A stretch of DNA of 64,000 nt from Deltaproteobacteria bacterium (GTDB lineage Bacteria; Myxococcota_A; UBA9160; UBA4427): contig JADJOR010000005.1 of the NCBI GenBank assembly GCA_016713665.1, forward strand, positions 806,001-870,000, read 5' to 3'. This document shows positions 35,305 through 45,337 of this stretch, one piece after another. Both the position numbers and the translations under genes were made by a program. Positions within the stretch are counted from its first letter, which is position 1, and every line of letters starts with the position of its first letter. The notes beneath the pieces are model-generated. The model was not told the origin of the DNA, made no database searches, and worked only from the letters and a program-made list of their open reading frames with translations.

Positions 35305-37454
35305 ATGGGAACACGAGCCTCACGTGTCGGGGCGGGCGGGCGATTCGGATCCGGAGCGCTTCGAGCGCTGGCGGTGTTCGTCGTTCCGGCGATGCTCGCG
35401 GCCTGTGCGGGGCAGCCGCCGGAACCTCGGGCCGAAGACCGGCCGTCGGTCCCGACTGCGAAGCTCGATTCCGCGGCGGCCCGCTTCATGGCGAACCGAC
35501 TGCTCGACGACCTCGCCCTCTCGCCGGACGGGACGCGGCTCGCCGCGATCGAGTCCCGGGGCGCCGAGGATCAGATCGTCGTGTTCGAGCTCGGCGATCC
35601 GGTCCTCGAGCCGAGGCCGGTCGTGCGCGAGCGGCGCGCCGACCGCGACCTGGCGGCGAGCCGATCGATCCGGACGCTCGCCTGGGTCGGGGACTCGTTC
35701 CTCGTCTACGCGATCGAGTCGGCCCTGCGCAGCGAGGAGGACGGGTTCGCGCGCCCGCCTGGACGGACCCAGCGTCCGATGTTTCAGCAGCGCCCCGGCG
35801 TGGGGACGCGTGCCCGCAAGACCCGACTCTACGCGACGAATCTCGAGGGTCGCTCACGCTATCTCGCGAAGCGATGGCGGGACGCGGACGTCTCGCAGTT
35901 CCAGCACCAGATCATCGGCTCGCTGCCCGACGATCCGATCCACGTCCTGCTCAACTATCAGGGGCGGGCGATCCGCGTCGACGTCCGCAACGGCGGTCGG
36001 CTCACGGTCGAGCCCGCCGCGCGGGCGGAGGTCGCGAGCTGGGCCGCCGACCATGCCGGATGGATCCGCGCGGGCCATTCCGGTCGCGGCTGGAACCGCC
36101 ACCACCGCTTCTTCGCGCGCCGCTCGCCCTCCGATCCCTGGATCACCGTCTCCGACTACGACCCGTACAGCGAGCCGGGTATCTGGTTCGCGGGCTTCGG
36201 TCCCGACCCGTCGCGGATCTACGTCTTTTCCGATCAGGCGAGCGATCGCACCACGCTCCACGAGTACGATCTCGCGACCCGTCGTCCCGGTCCGCCGATC
36301 ACGGCCGACGCGCCGAAGGAGAGCGACGTGACCGGTGTCCTGCTGGCGCAGGCCGACGATCGGTTGCTCGCGCTCGTGGCGTGCTCGGATCGGTGCGGTT
36401 TGTCCTTCCTCGATCCGGCGCTCGGTCGGAGCTGGGACCGCCTCGAAGCCGACTTCCCGGACCGCAACATCTCGATCCTCTCGCGCTCGCGCGACGACGC
36501 GCACTGGATCGTCGAGATCTCGTCGGATGTTGCGGCGCCCGAGATCCACCGCTTCGAGCCGGCGACGGGCGCCCATACGAAGGTCTTCGACGCGCGGCCC
36601 GAGCTCGCCGGGCTTGCGCTCGCTCCGATGCAGACCGTGCGCTATCGGGCGCGCGACGGGGTGGAGATCGAGGCCTACTGGACGCGGCCGATCGGGGTCG
36701 AGGGTCCGGGTCCGGTGATCGTGATGCCCCACGACGGGCCCGACGATCGCGACCATTGGGGCTTCGATCCGGTCGTCCAGTACCTCGCGGCCCGGGGCTT
36801 CAGCGTCCTCCAGCCGAATTATCGCGGCTCGTCGGGCTATGGCCGCGCGTTCTGGCTGCGGGGTCACGGGGAGTGGGGCGGCGCGGTCGTCGACGACGTG
36901 ATCGACGGCGCGGCCTCGCTCGTCGCGAGCGGGGTCGCCGATCCGGGTCGCATCGGCGTCTTCGGCCGGGGCTTCGGGGGCTACCTCGCGCTCCAGGCGC
37001 TCGTCGACGCCCCGGCGAGCTTCGCCGCGGGGGCGAGCTTCGGCGCGATCACCGACCTCGAGATCCTGATGAGCGACGATCAGCGGTTCGTGGGCCGCGC
37101 CGCGGTCGACGAGAAGGTCGTGCGGTCCGCCGGCGATCAGGACGGCGATCGCCTCTCCGCGGACTCCCCGGCGCAGCGCGCCGGCCAGATCCGCGCCCCG
37201 ATCCTGCTCGCCCATGGTGCCCAGGACCCGAGGCATCACGAAAAGCATGCCGACGCGATGGAGGCCGCGCTCGAACGAGCCGGCAAGTCCTTCGAGTCGA
37301 TTCGCTTCGCAGGCGCCACCCAGGAATTTCTCGACGACCGCGACCGGATCGCGTTCTATAGTCGGCTCGGCGATTTCTTCGAGAGACATCTGATCGGTCG
37401 CACCGTCGCCCAGGGCGACCAGACGGCGCCCGCGACGGAGAGGCAGGCAGGACC

Positions 37455-37458
<4 letters not shown>
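35305..37458 (+). CDS. S9-type prolyl-oligopeptidase-like lipoprotein lacking catalytic Ser and His
   Basis: A 717-residue protein. N-terminal signal ends in VVPAMLAACAG, a lipobox. Residues 50-470 form a beta-propeller (DDLALSPDGTRLAAIESRG and later blade repeats), and residues 480-717 an alpha/beta-hydrolase domain of the S9 family, with YWTRPIGVEGPG, PNYRGSSGYGRAFW and HGEWGG. The nucleophile elbow reads FGRGFGGYLAL: the expected Ser (residue 556, where relatives have GGSYGGY) is Gly. The acidic HGAQD is kept, but the His block is FAGATQEF with Thr-Gln at 672-673. With two triad residues lost it cannot be a usual peptidase; a binding or regulatory role is inferred. Confidence 0.87.
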
Positions 37459-37741
<283 letters not shown>

Positions 37742-37757
37742 GCTCGGTGCGGGCGAG

Positions 37758-37773
37758 GAGCGTTCGAACGCTC
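37758..37773. terminator. 16-bp palindrome between convergent genes
   Basis: GAGCGTTCGAACGCTC is perfectly palindromic and lies in the 48-base gap between the SEC-C gene and the molybdopterin oxidoreductase, which converge. With the CTATTCCGCTC tail it may act as a weak bidirectional terminator; a protein site is also possible. Confidence 0.35.
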
Positions 37774-37789
37774 TATTCCGCTCCGGCGT

Positions 37790-40033
37790 TCACGCCTTGC
37801 GGATCGTGACGTCGATCGCGCTCATGCGCGGGATGCCGGTGTAGGGATCGAAGTCGCGCAGGTTGTCGATGAGGCGGCCCGTCGAGCTGCCGAGCTCCCG
37901 GAGCTTGTCGTCGTTCTCGGGGCCGTCGCCATAACAATGGGCCATCGAGACGATGCCGCGGCGCAGCTCCGGCGCGGCCTCGGCGATGCCGAGGATCGAG
38001 TCGTGGCTCGACGCGATCTCGATCCGGTCGCCGTCGGCGAGGCCGAGCATCGCGAGGTCGTCGGGATGCAGGAAGGCCGGGTTCCAGGTCCTGCCCTTCT
38101 GGAGCGCTTCGAGATCGCGCCCCGAGGAGTTGTAGACGTTCGGGAGCCGGCGCGAGATCAGCTGGAAGACGGGGGGCGTCGCGTGCGGTGCGCCCTCGAG
38201 GACGGGCGGGAGCGGCGCCCGTCGGATGCCGGCGAGCTCGCGCAGCATGTCGGCGTTCGCGACGTCGAGGCGGTCGGTGTTGCCCGGATCGGCGGGGGCG
38301 ACGACGGCATGCTCGGGCTTCGGCGCGAAGGGCGTTCCCGGTCGGGCGGCCTGCTCGGCGTCGAAGATCGCGCCGTGGGGATGGCGCTTGATCTCGTCGA
38401 GCGGGACGCGGGAGCCGTTCATCAGGGCCGCGAGGTCCTCGTCGGTCGAGGGCTTCTTCTGCATGTCGAGGGCGAAGGCCTCGCGGCGTCCACGCAGGAC
38501 GCCGGCCTCGGCGCGCAGGGGATAGCAGGTCAGCGGGAGGCCCATCCGCCGGCAGAGGCCATGGAAGAACTCCCATTCCTCGATCACGTCGGCGCCGGGC
38601 GGTGGCGCGACGATCGCCTTCGTGTACTGCGCGTAGGGCTCGGGATAGCCGTGGGCGACGTAGGTCTGCTCGACGCCTTCGCTCGAGACCGAGAGGCCCG
38701 GGACCTCGAGCGAGAGCTTCGGCGCGATCACGTAATGCGCGAGCCCCGATGTCGCGCCGAGCTTCGGATCGAGGCAGACGAGCAGCTCGAGCTTCTTCAT
38801 GGCGGCGATCGCCTTGCGCTGATCGGGCCAGGCGGCGACCGGATTGCTGCCGAGGCAGACGAGCACGCGGATGCGCTCGTCGCCCTCGTAGAGGATCTCG
38901 TCGGAGAGGGCCGCCGTCGGGAGCCCCGCGGCGGAGTTGCCCAGCGGTCGCGAGCGGAGCGACTCGCCCTTGCCCCAGCCCGGGCGCGGCCCGGAGGCCT
39001 GGGCCTTGCCGAGGGCGGGCGGGAGCAGCGCGCCGGGATTCGGGACGCGCTCGCCGGCGCGGCGCCAGCGGCCGCATAACGTGTTGAGGCAGAGCAGGAG
39101 GTACTCGGTCAGGTTGCCGTGGGGGGCCATGTTGGGCCCCGTCCCGGCGACCGCGCAGCCGCGGGGGCCGCGGGCGAAGAGCCGCGCGGCGGCGACGATC
39201 TCGAAGGGGTCGAGGCCGGCGCGCGCGGCGGCCCACGCCGGGGTGCAATCGGCGACCGCGTTCGAGAGCGCCTCGAAGCCCGCGACGTTCTCGAGCAGGA
39301 ACGCCGAGTCGTAGAGGCCCTCGCGGATTACGACGTGGAGCATCGCCGCGAGGATCGCCGGATCCTCTCCGGCCCGCGGCTGCAGGAAGAGGTCGGCGAA
39401 ACGCGCGACCTCGGTCTTGCGCGGATCGATCACGATCAGCGAGAGCCCGCGGGCCTTCGCCCGGCGAAGCCGTCGCGAGGGATTCGAGGGCGGGATCCCG
39501 CCCGACATCGAGATCAGCGGGTTGTTGCCGACGAGCATCCAGACGTCGGACTCGTCGAAGACGTGGGAGCCCCCGAGCCAGCGGCCGTGGATGGCGTTCG
39601 CGACGTGCTTGCCGGGCTGGTCGATCGCCGCCGACGTGAAGACCATCTTCGAGCCGAGGGCGAGCATGAAGCCGACACCGGCCGGGATCGACGCGGGATG
39701 CGGGCCCGAGTAGGTCCCGGGGTAGAGGGCGACCGCGCGCGGCCCGTGGCGCTTCACGATCTCGCCGATCCGGGCGGCGATCTCGTCCATCGCGGCCTCG
39801 CTCGCGATCGGCGTGAATCGGCCGTCCTCGCCGCGCTTCTGCGAATGCAGCAGGCGGTCGGGATGGGCGTGCTGGTCGGGGAGGCGGCGACCCTTGGCGC
39901 AGGTGAACCCGAAGTAGGCCGGGTTCTCGGGGTCGCCGGTCACCCGGACGGGGCGGCCGTCCTCGACCTCGACGAGGATCCCGCAGTTCGCGTGGCAGAA
40001 GCGGCAGATCGAGGGATGGGTCTCGCGCGGCAT
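37790..40033 (-). CDS. Molybdopterin-dependent oxidoreductase (DMSO reductase superfamily)
   Basis: A 747-residue enzyme of the DMSO reductase superfamily binding bis-MGD and a 4Fe-4S cluster. The N-terminal cluster motif is CRFCHANCG with a fourth Cys in FGFTCAKGRRL, then the RLLHSQKRG loop to the cofactor. MGD binding blocks: LVGNNPLISM, IVIDPRKTEVARFAD, GTGPNMAPHGNL, VLVCLGSNPVAAW and the C-terminal HPDDLAMLGLADGDRIEIAS. It has no Tat signal, so it is cytoplasmic. Substrate group not evident; formate dehydrogenase or oxygenase-like oxidoreductase relatives are possible. Runs against the SEC-C gene. Confidence 0.88.
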   Translation of the reverse strand: MPRETHPSICRFCHANCGILVEVEDGRPVRVTGDPENPAYFGFTCAKGRRLPDQHAHPDRLLHSQKRGEDGRFTPIASEAAMDEIAARIGEIVKRHGPRAVALYPGTYSGPHPASIPAGVGFMLALGSKMVFTSAAIDQPGKHVANAIHGRWLGGSHVFDESDVWMLVGNNPLISMSGGIPPSNPSRRLRRAKARGLSLIVIDPRKTEVARFADLFLQPRAGEDPAILAAMLHVVIREGLYDSAFLLENVAGFEALSNAVADCTPAWAAARAGLDPFEIVAAARLFARGPRGCAVAGTGPNMAPHGNLTEYLLLCLNTLCGRWRRAGERVPNPGALLPPALGKAQASGPRPGWGKGESLRSRPLGNSAAGLPTAALSDEILYEGDERIRVLVCLGSNPVAAWPDQRKAIAAMKKLELLVCLDPKLGATSGLAHYVIAPKLSLEVPGLSVSSEGVEQTYVAHGYPEPYAQYTKAIVAPPPGADVIEEWEFFHGLCRRMGLPLTCYPLRAEAGVLRGRREAFALDMQKKPSTDEDLAALMNGSRVPLDEIKRHPHGAIFDAEQAARPGTPFAPKPEHAVVAPADPGNTDRLDVANADMLRELAGIRRAPLPPVLEGAPHATPPVFQLISRRLPNVYNSSGRDLEALQKGRTWNPAFLHPDDLAMLGLADGDRIEIASSHDSILGIAEAAPELRRGIVSMAHCYGDGPENDDKLRELGSSTGRLIDNLRDFDPYTGIPRMSAIDVTIRKA

Positions 40034-40151
40034 GCGGCGAGTCTATCATGGGCAAGATCGTCGAATGGCATCGGCGAGGTCGGGCGGCACGAGCGGCTCG
40101 ACGCGGTGGGGCGCGGGCGATGCGGATGCCCGAGACGAAACGGAGAGTGCA

Positions 40152-41012
40152 GTGCAGTCCTTCGAGAACAAGACGGCGGTCGTGACGGGTGGGGCTTCGG
40201 GCATGGGCTTTGCGATGGCGAGCGTCTTCGCGCGGGAGGGCATGAACGTCGTGCTCGCCGACGTGGAGAAGGGCGCGCTGCGCGAGGCGGTCGCGCGGAT
40301 CGAGGCGATGGGCGTCGAGGCGATCGGGGTGCCGACCGACGTCTCGAGCGAAGCCGAGATGGATCATCTCGGCGACGTCGTGCGGAGTCGCTTCGGGGTC
40401 CCCGACGTGCTCTGCCTGAACGCGGGCGTCGCGGGGGGCGGTGGCCCGTCGCACAATCTGACGACGAAGGACTGGAAGTGGGCGATCGACGTCAATCTCT
40501 ACGGCGTGATCCAGGGCCTGCGCGTCTTCCTCGGCGGCATGCGTGAGCGCGACTCGGGCGACATCGTGATGACGGCCTCGGTCGCGGGCCTCACGAGCTT
40601 CCCCGGCTCGCTCCCCTACAACGCGACCAAGCACGCCGTCGTCGGCATCGCCGAGACGCTCTTCAGCGAGCTCGCCGACGCCGGCAGCCGGGTCGCCGTC
40701 CACTGCCTCTGCCCCGGTCTCGTCTCGACCAACATCATCCGCTCCGAGCGCAATCGGCCGAAGGAGCTCCAGAACCCGGGCAAGGGCGCGACGGGCATGG
40801 ACCCGGGCGTCCAGACCATGATCGAGGGCGTCTTCGCGTCGGCGAAGCCGCCGGCAGAGGTCGCGGAGCTCGTCTTCGCGGCGATCGTGAACCGCCGCTT
40901 CTGGATCCAGACCGACGAGTTCTTCCGCGCCTCGATCAAGGCGCGTCACCGCGCCATCGAGAACGACGAGGATCCGCCGGCGCGGGGGAGTCTGCTCAGC
41001 GTGTATTCGTGA
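40152..41012 (+). CDS. Short-chain dehydrogenase (classical SDR)
   Basis: A 286-residue NAD(P)-dependent SDR. Cofactor loop TGGASGMG (12-19), NAGV at 90-93, catalytic Ser143 (TASVAG), Tyr156 and Lys160 (YNATK). A GTG at 40152 with GGAGAG upstream is the likely start, giving VQSFENKTAVVTGG. The C-terminal 50 residues (FRASIKARHRAIENDEDPP) are a helical extension. It is divergent from the molybdopterin enzyme by 118 bases and convergent with nudC with a 10-base gap. Substrate unknown. Confidence 0.87.
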   Translation: MQSFENKTAVVTGGASGMGFAMASVFAREGMNVVLADVEKGALREAVARIEAMGVEAIGVPTDVSSEAEMDHLGDVVRSRFGVPDVLCLNAGVAGGGGPSHNLTTKDWKWAIDVNLYGVIQGLRVFLGGMRERDSGDIVMTASVAGLTSFPGSLPYNATKHAVVGIAETLFSELADAGSRVAVHCLCPGLVSTNIIRSERNRPKELQNPGKGATGMDPGVQTMIEGVFASAKPPAEVAELVFAAIVNRRFWIQTDEFFRASIKARHRAIENDEDPPARGSLLSVYS

Positions 41013-41022
41013 GGCGGACCGC

Positions 41023-41874
41023 CTAATCCGGCAGATCGACCCCGTTCCTCTTCAGGAAATCATGGATCAGCCACTGCGCGATCGAGACCTTCCCCGGGAA
41101 GTAATGGGGCATCGTCTTCGCCGAGAACCAGTCGGCCTCGAGGATCTCCTCGCCGTCGACCTCGATCTCGCCCCCGGCGTACTCGGCGCGGAACCCGAGC
41201 ATCAGGTTGTTCGGAAACGGCCAGGCCTGGCTCGCGACGTACTGGACGTTCTGGACGAGGATCTTCGTCTCCTCGAAGACCTCCCGCCGCACTGCGTCCT
41301 CGGCGCTCTCCCCGGGCTCGACGAAGCCGGCGAGCACGCTCTTGATGCCCGGCGGAAAGTTCGCCGCCCGCGCGAGCAGGATCTGGTCGCCGCGCTCGAC
41401 CGAGACGATCATCGCCGGTGAGAGTCGCGGGTACATCGGGATCTTGCATCGCGGACAGCTGCGCGAGCGGTCGATCTCCGAGAGGACGGTCTTCTCCGCG
41501 CACGCCCCGCAGTATTGATGCGTCCGATCCCATTCGACGATCTGCACCGCCCGCCCCGCGAGCGCCCGCTCCATGTCGTCGAGGGTCGCGTGGAGCATGT
41601 GGAGGTTCGCGAACTTGAAGCCCGCGCTCGGCTGGACGTCGCCGGGCAGCTCGGCCGAGTAGCAGTGGCGCCCGTCGAGGCGGCCGAGGTACTGGCGGCG
41701 GACGGCCTCGACGCCGTGGGCGTCGATCTCGCCGACCGAGGGGAGCTTGAGGCCCTCGGTGACGAGCAGCTCGCGGCCGCGGAAGGCGAACAGGATCGGC
41801 TCGTCGCCGGGATGCTCGGGGGCGCGGTGGTGGGGGACGAAGCGGAAGGGGAACTGGTGGTCGGTGTTGGCCAT
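41023..41874 (-). CDS. nudC: NADH pyrophosphatase / NAD-cap RNA decapping Nudix hydrolase
   Basis: A 283-residue NudC. Zinc is bound by YCGAC and SCPRCK, and the Nudix box is GFVEPGESAEDAVRREVFEE (with the E-x2-E-E metal site). The family SQPWPFP signature is SQAWPFPNNLMLGF, with Ala for Pro. NudC hydrolyses NADH and removes the NAD cap from RNA. ATG at 41874 used; the TTG two codons earlier is possible. Convergent with the SDR gene. Confidence 0.92.
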   Translation of the reverse strand: MANTDHQFPFRFVPHHRAPEHPGDEPILFAFRGRELLVTEGLKLPSVGEIDAHGVEAVRRQYLGRLDGRHCYSAELPGDVQPSAGFKFANLHMLHATLDDMERALAGRAVQIVEWDRTHQYCGACAEKTVLSEIDRSRSCPRCKIPMYPRLSPAMIVSVERGDQILLARAANFPPGIKSVLAGFVEPGESAEDAVRREVFEETKILVQNVQYVASQAWPFPNNLMLGFRAEYAGGEIEVDGEEILEADWFSAKTMPHYFPGKVSIAQWLIHDFLKRNGVDLPD

Positions 41875-42041
41875 GGCCAAAAGAAAGCAGAACGAGGCCG
41901 CTCTGGCTCGGCCCCGCTCCGGTCCGGGCGGGTCGCTCGTGCGGGCCCGTTCGCCGGGCGGCCGGCCCCATCTGATAAGCTCGGCCTTCTCCGCCCGATC
42001 GATGGCCCGATCGAAGGCGAGGGAAACGAGGGACGGCGACG

Positions 42042-43787
42042 ATGCGAAAGGTGAGCGGGCTCCGGATCCTGGTCGTGCTGCTGCTCGTCTGCTTCGTCCT
42101 CTATCTGCTCCTGCGCCCCTTCGCCGGCGGAGCGCCGGTCACCGTCGCGAAGGGCAGCACGCTGGTCGTCGAGCTCGGCGGCGCCTACGTCGAGGCGCCG
42201 GCCGCGTCGCCGCTCGCCCGCCTCGCCGGCGACCCGACACGCCCCTTCGTCGATCTGCTCAAGACCTTCTTCCTGATCGAGCGCGACGATCGGATCGCGA
42301 CCGTCGTATTGCGCATCCAGCCCCTCGAGATCGGCTGGGGCAAGGCCGACGAGCTGCGCGCCGCGATCGCGCGGCTGCGCGAGAAGGGCCACAAGACGAT
42401 CGCGCTGCTCGAGGTCCAGAGCTTCTCCGCCAACAAGGAGCTCTATGTCGGGAGCGCGGCCGACGAGCTCTGGGTCGCCCCGGGCGCCGGCGTTCCGCTG
42501 GTCGGCATGGCCGCCGAGTACATCTTCCTCGGCGGCTTCTGGCAGAAGCTCGGCGTCGGCTGCGATATCGCCCGCGCGGGCAAGTACAAGAGCGCCGTCG
42601 AGCTCTTCTCCGAGCGCACGATGTCCGAGGCCTCCCGCGAGATGGCGAACTCGCTCCTCGACGATACCTACGCGCGCTTCGTCGCGGCGCTGGCCGCCGA
42701 TCGCGAGAAGACGCCCGAAGCGATCCGCGAGACGATCGACCAGGGCTACGTCCACGCCCGCGAGCTCAAGGAAGCGGGCCTGATCGAGGGCGAGATCCAT
42801 CTCGACGAGCTGCTCACGCGCTTCGGCCCCGACGTCGTCGAGCACGCCGACTATCTCCGGACCGACCCGCGCCTGCTCGGCTACGACCCGAAGGCCCGCT
42901 TCGCCCTCGTCTACGGCTCGGGCACCGTCGTCCAGGGCGATGCCGAAGCCTCTCCCCTCTCCGCCCAGCCGAGCTTCGCCTCGGACACCGTCTCCCGCGC
43001 GATCCTCGACGCCGCGAAGGACCCCGACATCGCGGCCATCGTGCTGCGGATCGACAGCCCCGGCGGCTCGGCGATGGCCTCGGAGCTGATCTGGCGGGCC
43101 ATCCGCCAGGCGCGCGCGAAGGGCAAGCCCGTCGTCGCCTCCTTCTCCGACGTCGCCGCTTCGGGCGGCTACTACGTCGCGTCGGGGGCCGACGTGATCG
43201 TCTCGGATCCCGGCACGCTGACGGGCTCGATCGGCGTCTTCGCCCTGCGCCCGGTGGTCGGCGGGCTGCTCGACAAGCTCGAGATCGGCGTCGATTCCCT
43301 CACGCGCGGGGCCCACGCGGACTTCCTGCTCTCCTCGGACAAGATGTCGCCGGAGGCTCACGAGCGGCTGCAGAGCTCGGTGCTCGAGACCTATCAGCTC
43401 TTCCTGTCGCGGGTCGCGGAAGGGCGCTCGAAGACGATCGAGCAGGTCGACGGCCTCGGGCAGGGTCGCGTCTGGACCGGCCAGCAGGCGCTCGATGCCG
43501 GCCTCGTCGACGAGCTCGGCGGTCTCTACACCGCCGTGCGTCGAGCCAAGCAGTCGGTCGGCCTCGACGTCGAGACCGACGTCGACCTCATCGCCTTCCC
43601 GAAGCAGAAGCCGTTCACGCAACAGCTGATCGAGATGGTCCAGGGCGTCGCGATCCGGGCCGCGGCGCGCGCCGGCGGGCCGCCGATCGAGTGGCCGGAG
43701 CCGATCGGGCGGATCCTCGCCTGGACCCGGGACATGCCGCTCGGGACGCCGCTCCTGATTCCGCCGGTGATGGTCGAGATCCGTTAG
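42042..43787 (+). CDS. sppA: Signal peptide peptidase SppA, long (67K) form
   Basis: A 581-residue inner-membrane serine-lysine peptidase that degrades cleaved signal peptides. N-terminal membrane helix residues 8-26. Two tandem ClpP-like domains: the first holds the general base Lys183 (ARAGKYKSAVE) and the second the nucleophile Ser374 (VAASGGYYVAS), the arrangement of E. coli SppA. DSPGGSA and GSIGVFALRP are the family blocks. C-terminal 90 residues are helical with no family name. ATG is after ACGAGGGACGGCGACG. Confidence 0.92.
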   Translation: MRKVSGLRILVVLLLVCFVLYLLLRPFAGGAPVTVAKGSTLVVELGGAYVEAPAASPLARLAGDPTRPFVDLLKTFFLIERDDRIATVVLRIQPLEIGWGKADELRAAIARLREKGHKTIALLEVQSFSANKELYVGSAADELWVAPGAGVPLVGMAAEYIFLGGFWQKLGVGCDIARAGKYKSAVELFSERTMSEASREMANSLLDDTYARFVAALAADREKTPEAIRETIDQGYVHARELKEAGLIEGEIHLDELLTRFGPDVVEHADYLRTDPRLLGYDPKARFALVYGSGTVVQGDAEASPLSAQPSFASDTVSRAILDAAKDPDIAAIVLRIDSPGGSAMASELIWRAIRQARAKGKPVVASFSDVAASGGYYVASGADVIVSDPGTLTGSIGVFALRPVVGGLLDKLEIGVDSLTRGAHADFLLSSDKMSPEAHERLQSSVLETYQLFLSRVAEGRSKTIEQVDGLGQGRVWTGQQALDAGLVDELGGLYTAVRRAKQSVGLDVETDVDLIAFPKQKPFTQQLIEMVQGVAIRAAARAGGPPIEWPEPIGRILAWTRDMPLGTPLLIPPVMVEIR

Positions 43788-43849
43788 GCGGCCGCCATGG
43801 CGGCTGCCCGTGTCGGCGCCGACGCCGACGATGACGACGAGGGAGCCGC

Positions 43850-44689
43850 ATGGCCCAGCTGACGACCCGTGACGGAGTCCGGCTCTACTACGAGCATCAT
43901 CTTCCGTCGGGCGACGGGAGCGATCGCGGCGGGCGCCCGACCGTGATCTTCTCCTGCGCCTACTGCACGACCCACGAGAACTGGCGCGGCCAGGTCGCGC
44001 CGCTCCTCGCCGCGGGCCATCCGGTCGTGCTCTGGGATCTGCGCGCCCACGGCGACTCCGAGGCCCCGACCGCCGCCGACGCCTATTCGATCGAGCGCGT
44101 CGTCGCGGATCTCGACGCCGTCGCCGACGCGACGACGCCGGATCGCCCCTTCGTCGCCGTCGGACTCTCCTTCGGCGGACTCGCGTCGCTCCACTACCGC
44201 GTCCGCCATCCCGAGCGGGTCGCGGCCCTCGTCCTCGTCGGCTCGGGCCCCGGCTTCAAGAACCCCGAGGCCGCCCAGGCCTGGGCCGCGCAGGTCGAGC
44301 GGACGGCGAGCTTCCTCGAGACCCGCGGATTCCCCGCCTTCGTCGCCGGGCGGGCCGGGTCGACCTGCATCGGAAGCCGCCCGGAGCTGCCGGCGGCCGA
44401 GCGCGCGGCGAAGGCGATCGTGGCCCAGGGCGTCGCGGGCATCGCGCGCTTCGGCCGGGAGGTGTCGGGGCCGGCGCCGCCGGTGATCGATGCGCTCCCG
44501 GGGATGGACGTGCCGGCCCTCGTGCTGGTCGGCGAGCACGACCAGCCCTTCCTGCGCGCCGGCGAGGTCATGGCGGCGAAGCTGCCGCAGGCCCGCCACG
44601 TCGTCGTCCCGGACGCCGGCCATATCGTCAACATCGAGCAGGCCGAGCGCTTCGACCACGCACTGTCGGACTTTCTCCGCAACCTCTGA
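43850..44689 (+). CDS. Alpha/beta hydrolase
   Basis: A 279-residue hydrolase. Blocks: NWRGQVAPLLAAGHPVVLWDLRAHGDS, nucleophile elbow GLSFGGLAS, acid in VLVGEHDQPF, His in PDAGHIVNIEQ, so a full Ser-Asp-His triad. This pattern is that of haloperoxidase/3-oxoadipate enol-lactonase-like hydrolases; substrate unknown. Follows sppA after a 62-base gap that carries a 14-bp palindrome GCCGCCATGGCGGC (43791-43804). Confidence 0.88.
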   Translation: MAQLTTRDGVRLYYEHHLPSGDGSDRGGRPTVIFSCAYCTTHENWRGQVAPLLAAGHPVVLWDLRAHGDSEAPTAADAYSIERVVADLDAVADATTPDRPFVAVGLSFGGLASLHYRVRHPERVAALVLVGSGPGFKNPEAAQAWAAQVERTASFLETRGFPAFVAGRAGSTCIGSRPELPAAERAAKAIVAQGVAGIARFGREVSGPAPPVIDALPGMDVPALVLVGEHDQPFLRAGEVMAAKLPQARHVVVPDAGHIVNIEQAERFDHALSDFLRNL

Positions 44690-44725
44690 CGCCCCGGACG
44701 GTTCGATGGGAAGAGCGGAGGGGAC

Positions 44726-45337
44726 ATGCAGCCGATCGACCCGGATGTCCGGCTCATGCTCGCTTTCCGCGACGGAGACGAGTCGGCCTTCGGCTTGCTG
44801 TATCGACGCTGGTCGGCCCGACTCCTTCGCTACCTGGAGCGGATCGTGAGAGAGCCTGCCGTCGCCGAAGAGCTGCTCCAGGATGCGTTCATGCGCGTGC
44901 TCGACGCCCGCGAGCGTTATGCGCCCGAGGCGCGCTTCTCGACCTGGCTCTTCCACATCGCCCGCAACCTCGCCCTGAACGAGCTCGCCCGCGCCCGCTC
45001 GCGCCATCCGCATCTCTCGACGGACGAGCCGGCCGATCGCGGTGTCCCTGGCCCGCCGCAGCTCGTCCTCGTCGCGTCGACCCCCGCTCCCGACGAGGCG
45101 ACCGATGCCCGCCGCGAGCACGCGCGCTTCGCCGCGGCGCTGGCGGAGCTCCCCGAGCGTCAGCAGACGGCGCTCTGGCTCGCCGTCGTCGAGGGCCAAT
45201 CCTACGAGGAGATCGCCGGCGTGCTCGGCAGCTCCGTTCAATCCGTGAAGAACCTGGTCCACCGCGCCCGTGCGAATCTCGCGGACCGGATGGGCGGGAC
45301 GGCGCGCACCGTCCCGGCGGCGGAGGCGAAGCGATGA
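44726..45337 (+). CDS. ECF-family RNA polymerase sigma factor
   Basis: A 203-residue group 4 sigma factor. Region 2 includes ESAFGLLYRRWSARLLRYL and EELLQDAFMRVLDARERY, with FSTWLFHIARNLALNELAR; region 4 is ALAELPERQQTALWLAVVEG plus QSYEEIAGVLGSSVQSVKNL. Region 4 is the helix-turn-helix for the -35 element. The following gene overlaps by ATGA and is a membrane protein, so it is probably its anti-sigma factor. Target promoters and the stress signal are not shown in the sequence. Confidence 0.93.
   Translation: MQPIDPDVRLMLAFRDGDESAFGLLYRRWSARLLRYLERIVREPAVAEELLQDAFMRVLDARERYAPEARFSTWLFHIARNLALNELARARSRHPHLSTDEPADRGVPGPPQLVLVASTPAPDEATDARREHARFAAALAELPERQQTALWLAVVEGQSYEEIAGVLGSSVQSVKNLVHRARANLADRMGGTARTVPAAEAKR

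Noticed and set aside
37758..37773. LexA/SOS operator
   Set aside because: GTTCGAAC lacks the spacing of known LexA boxes and lies between gene ends, not at a promoter.
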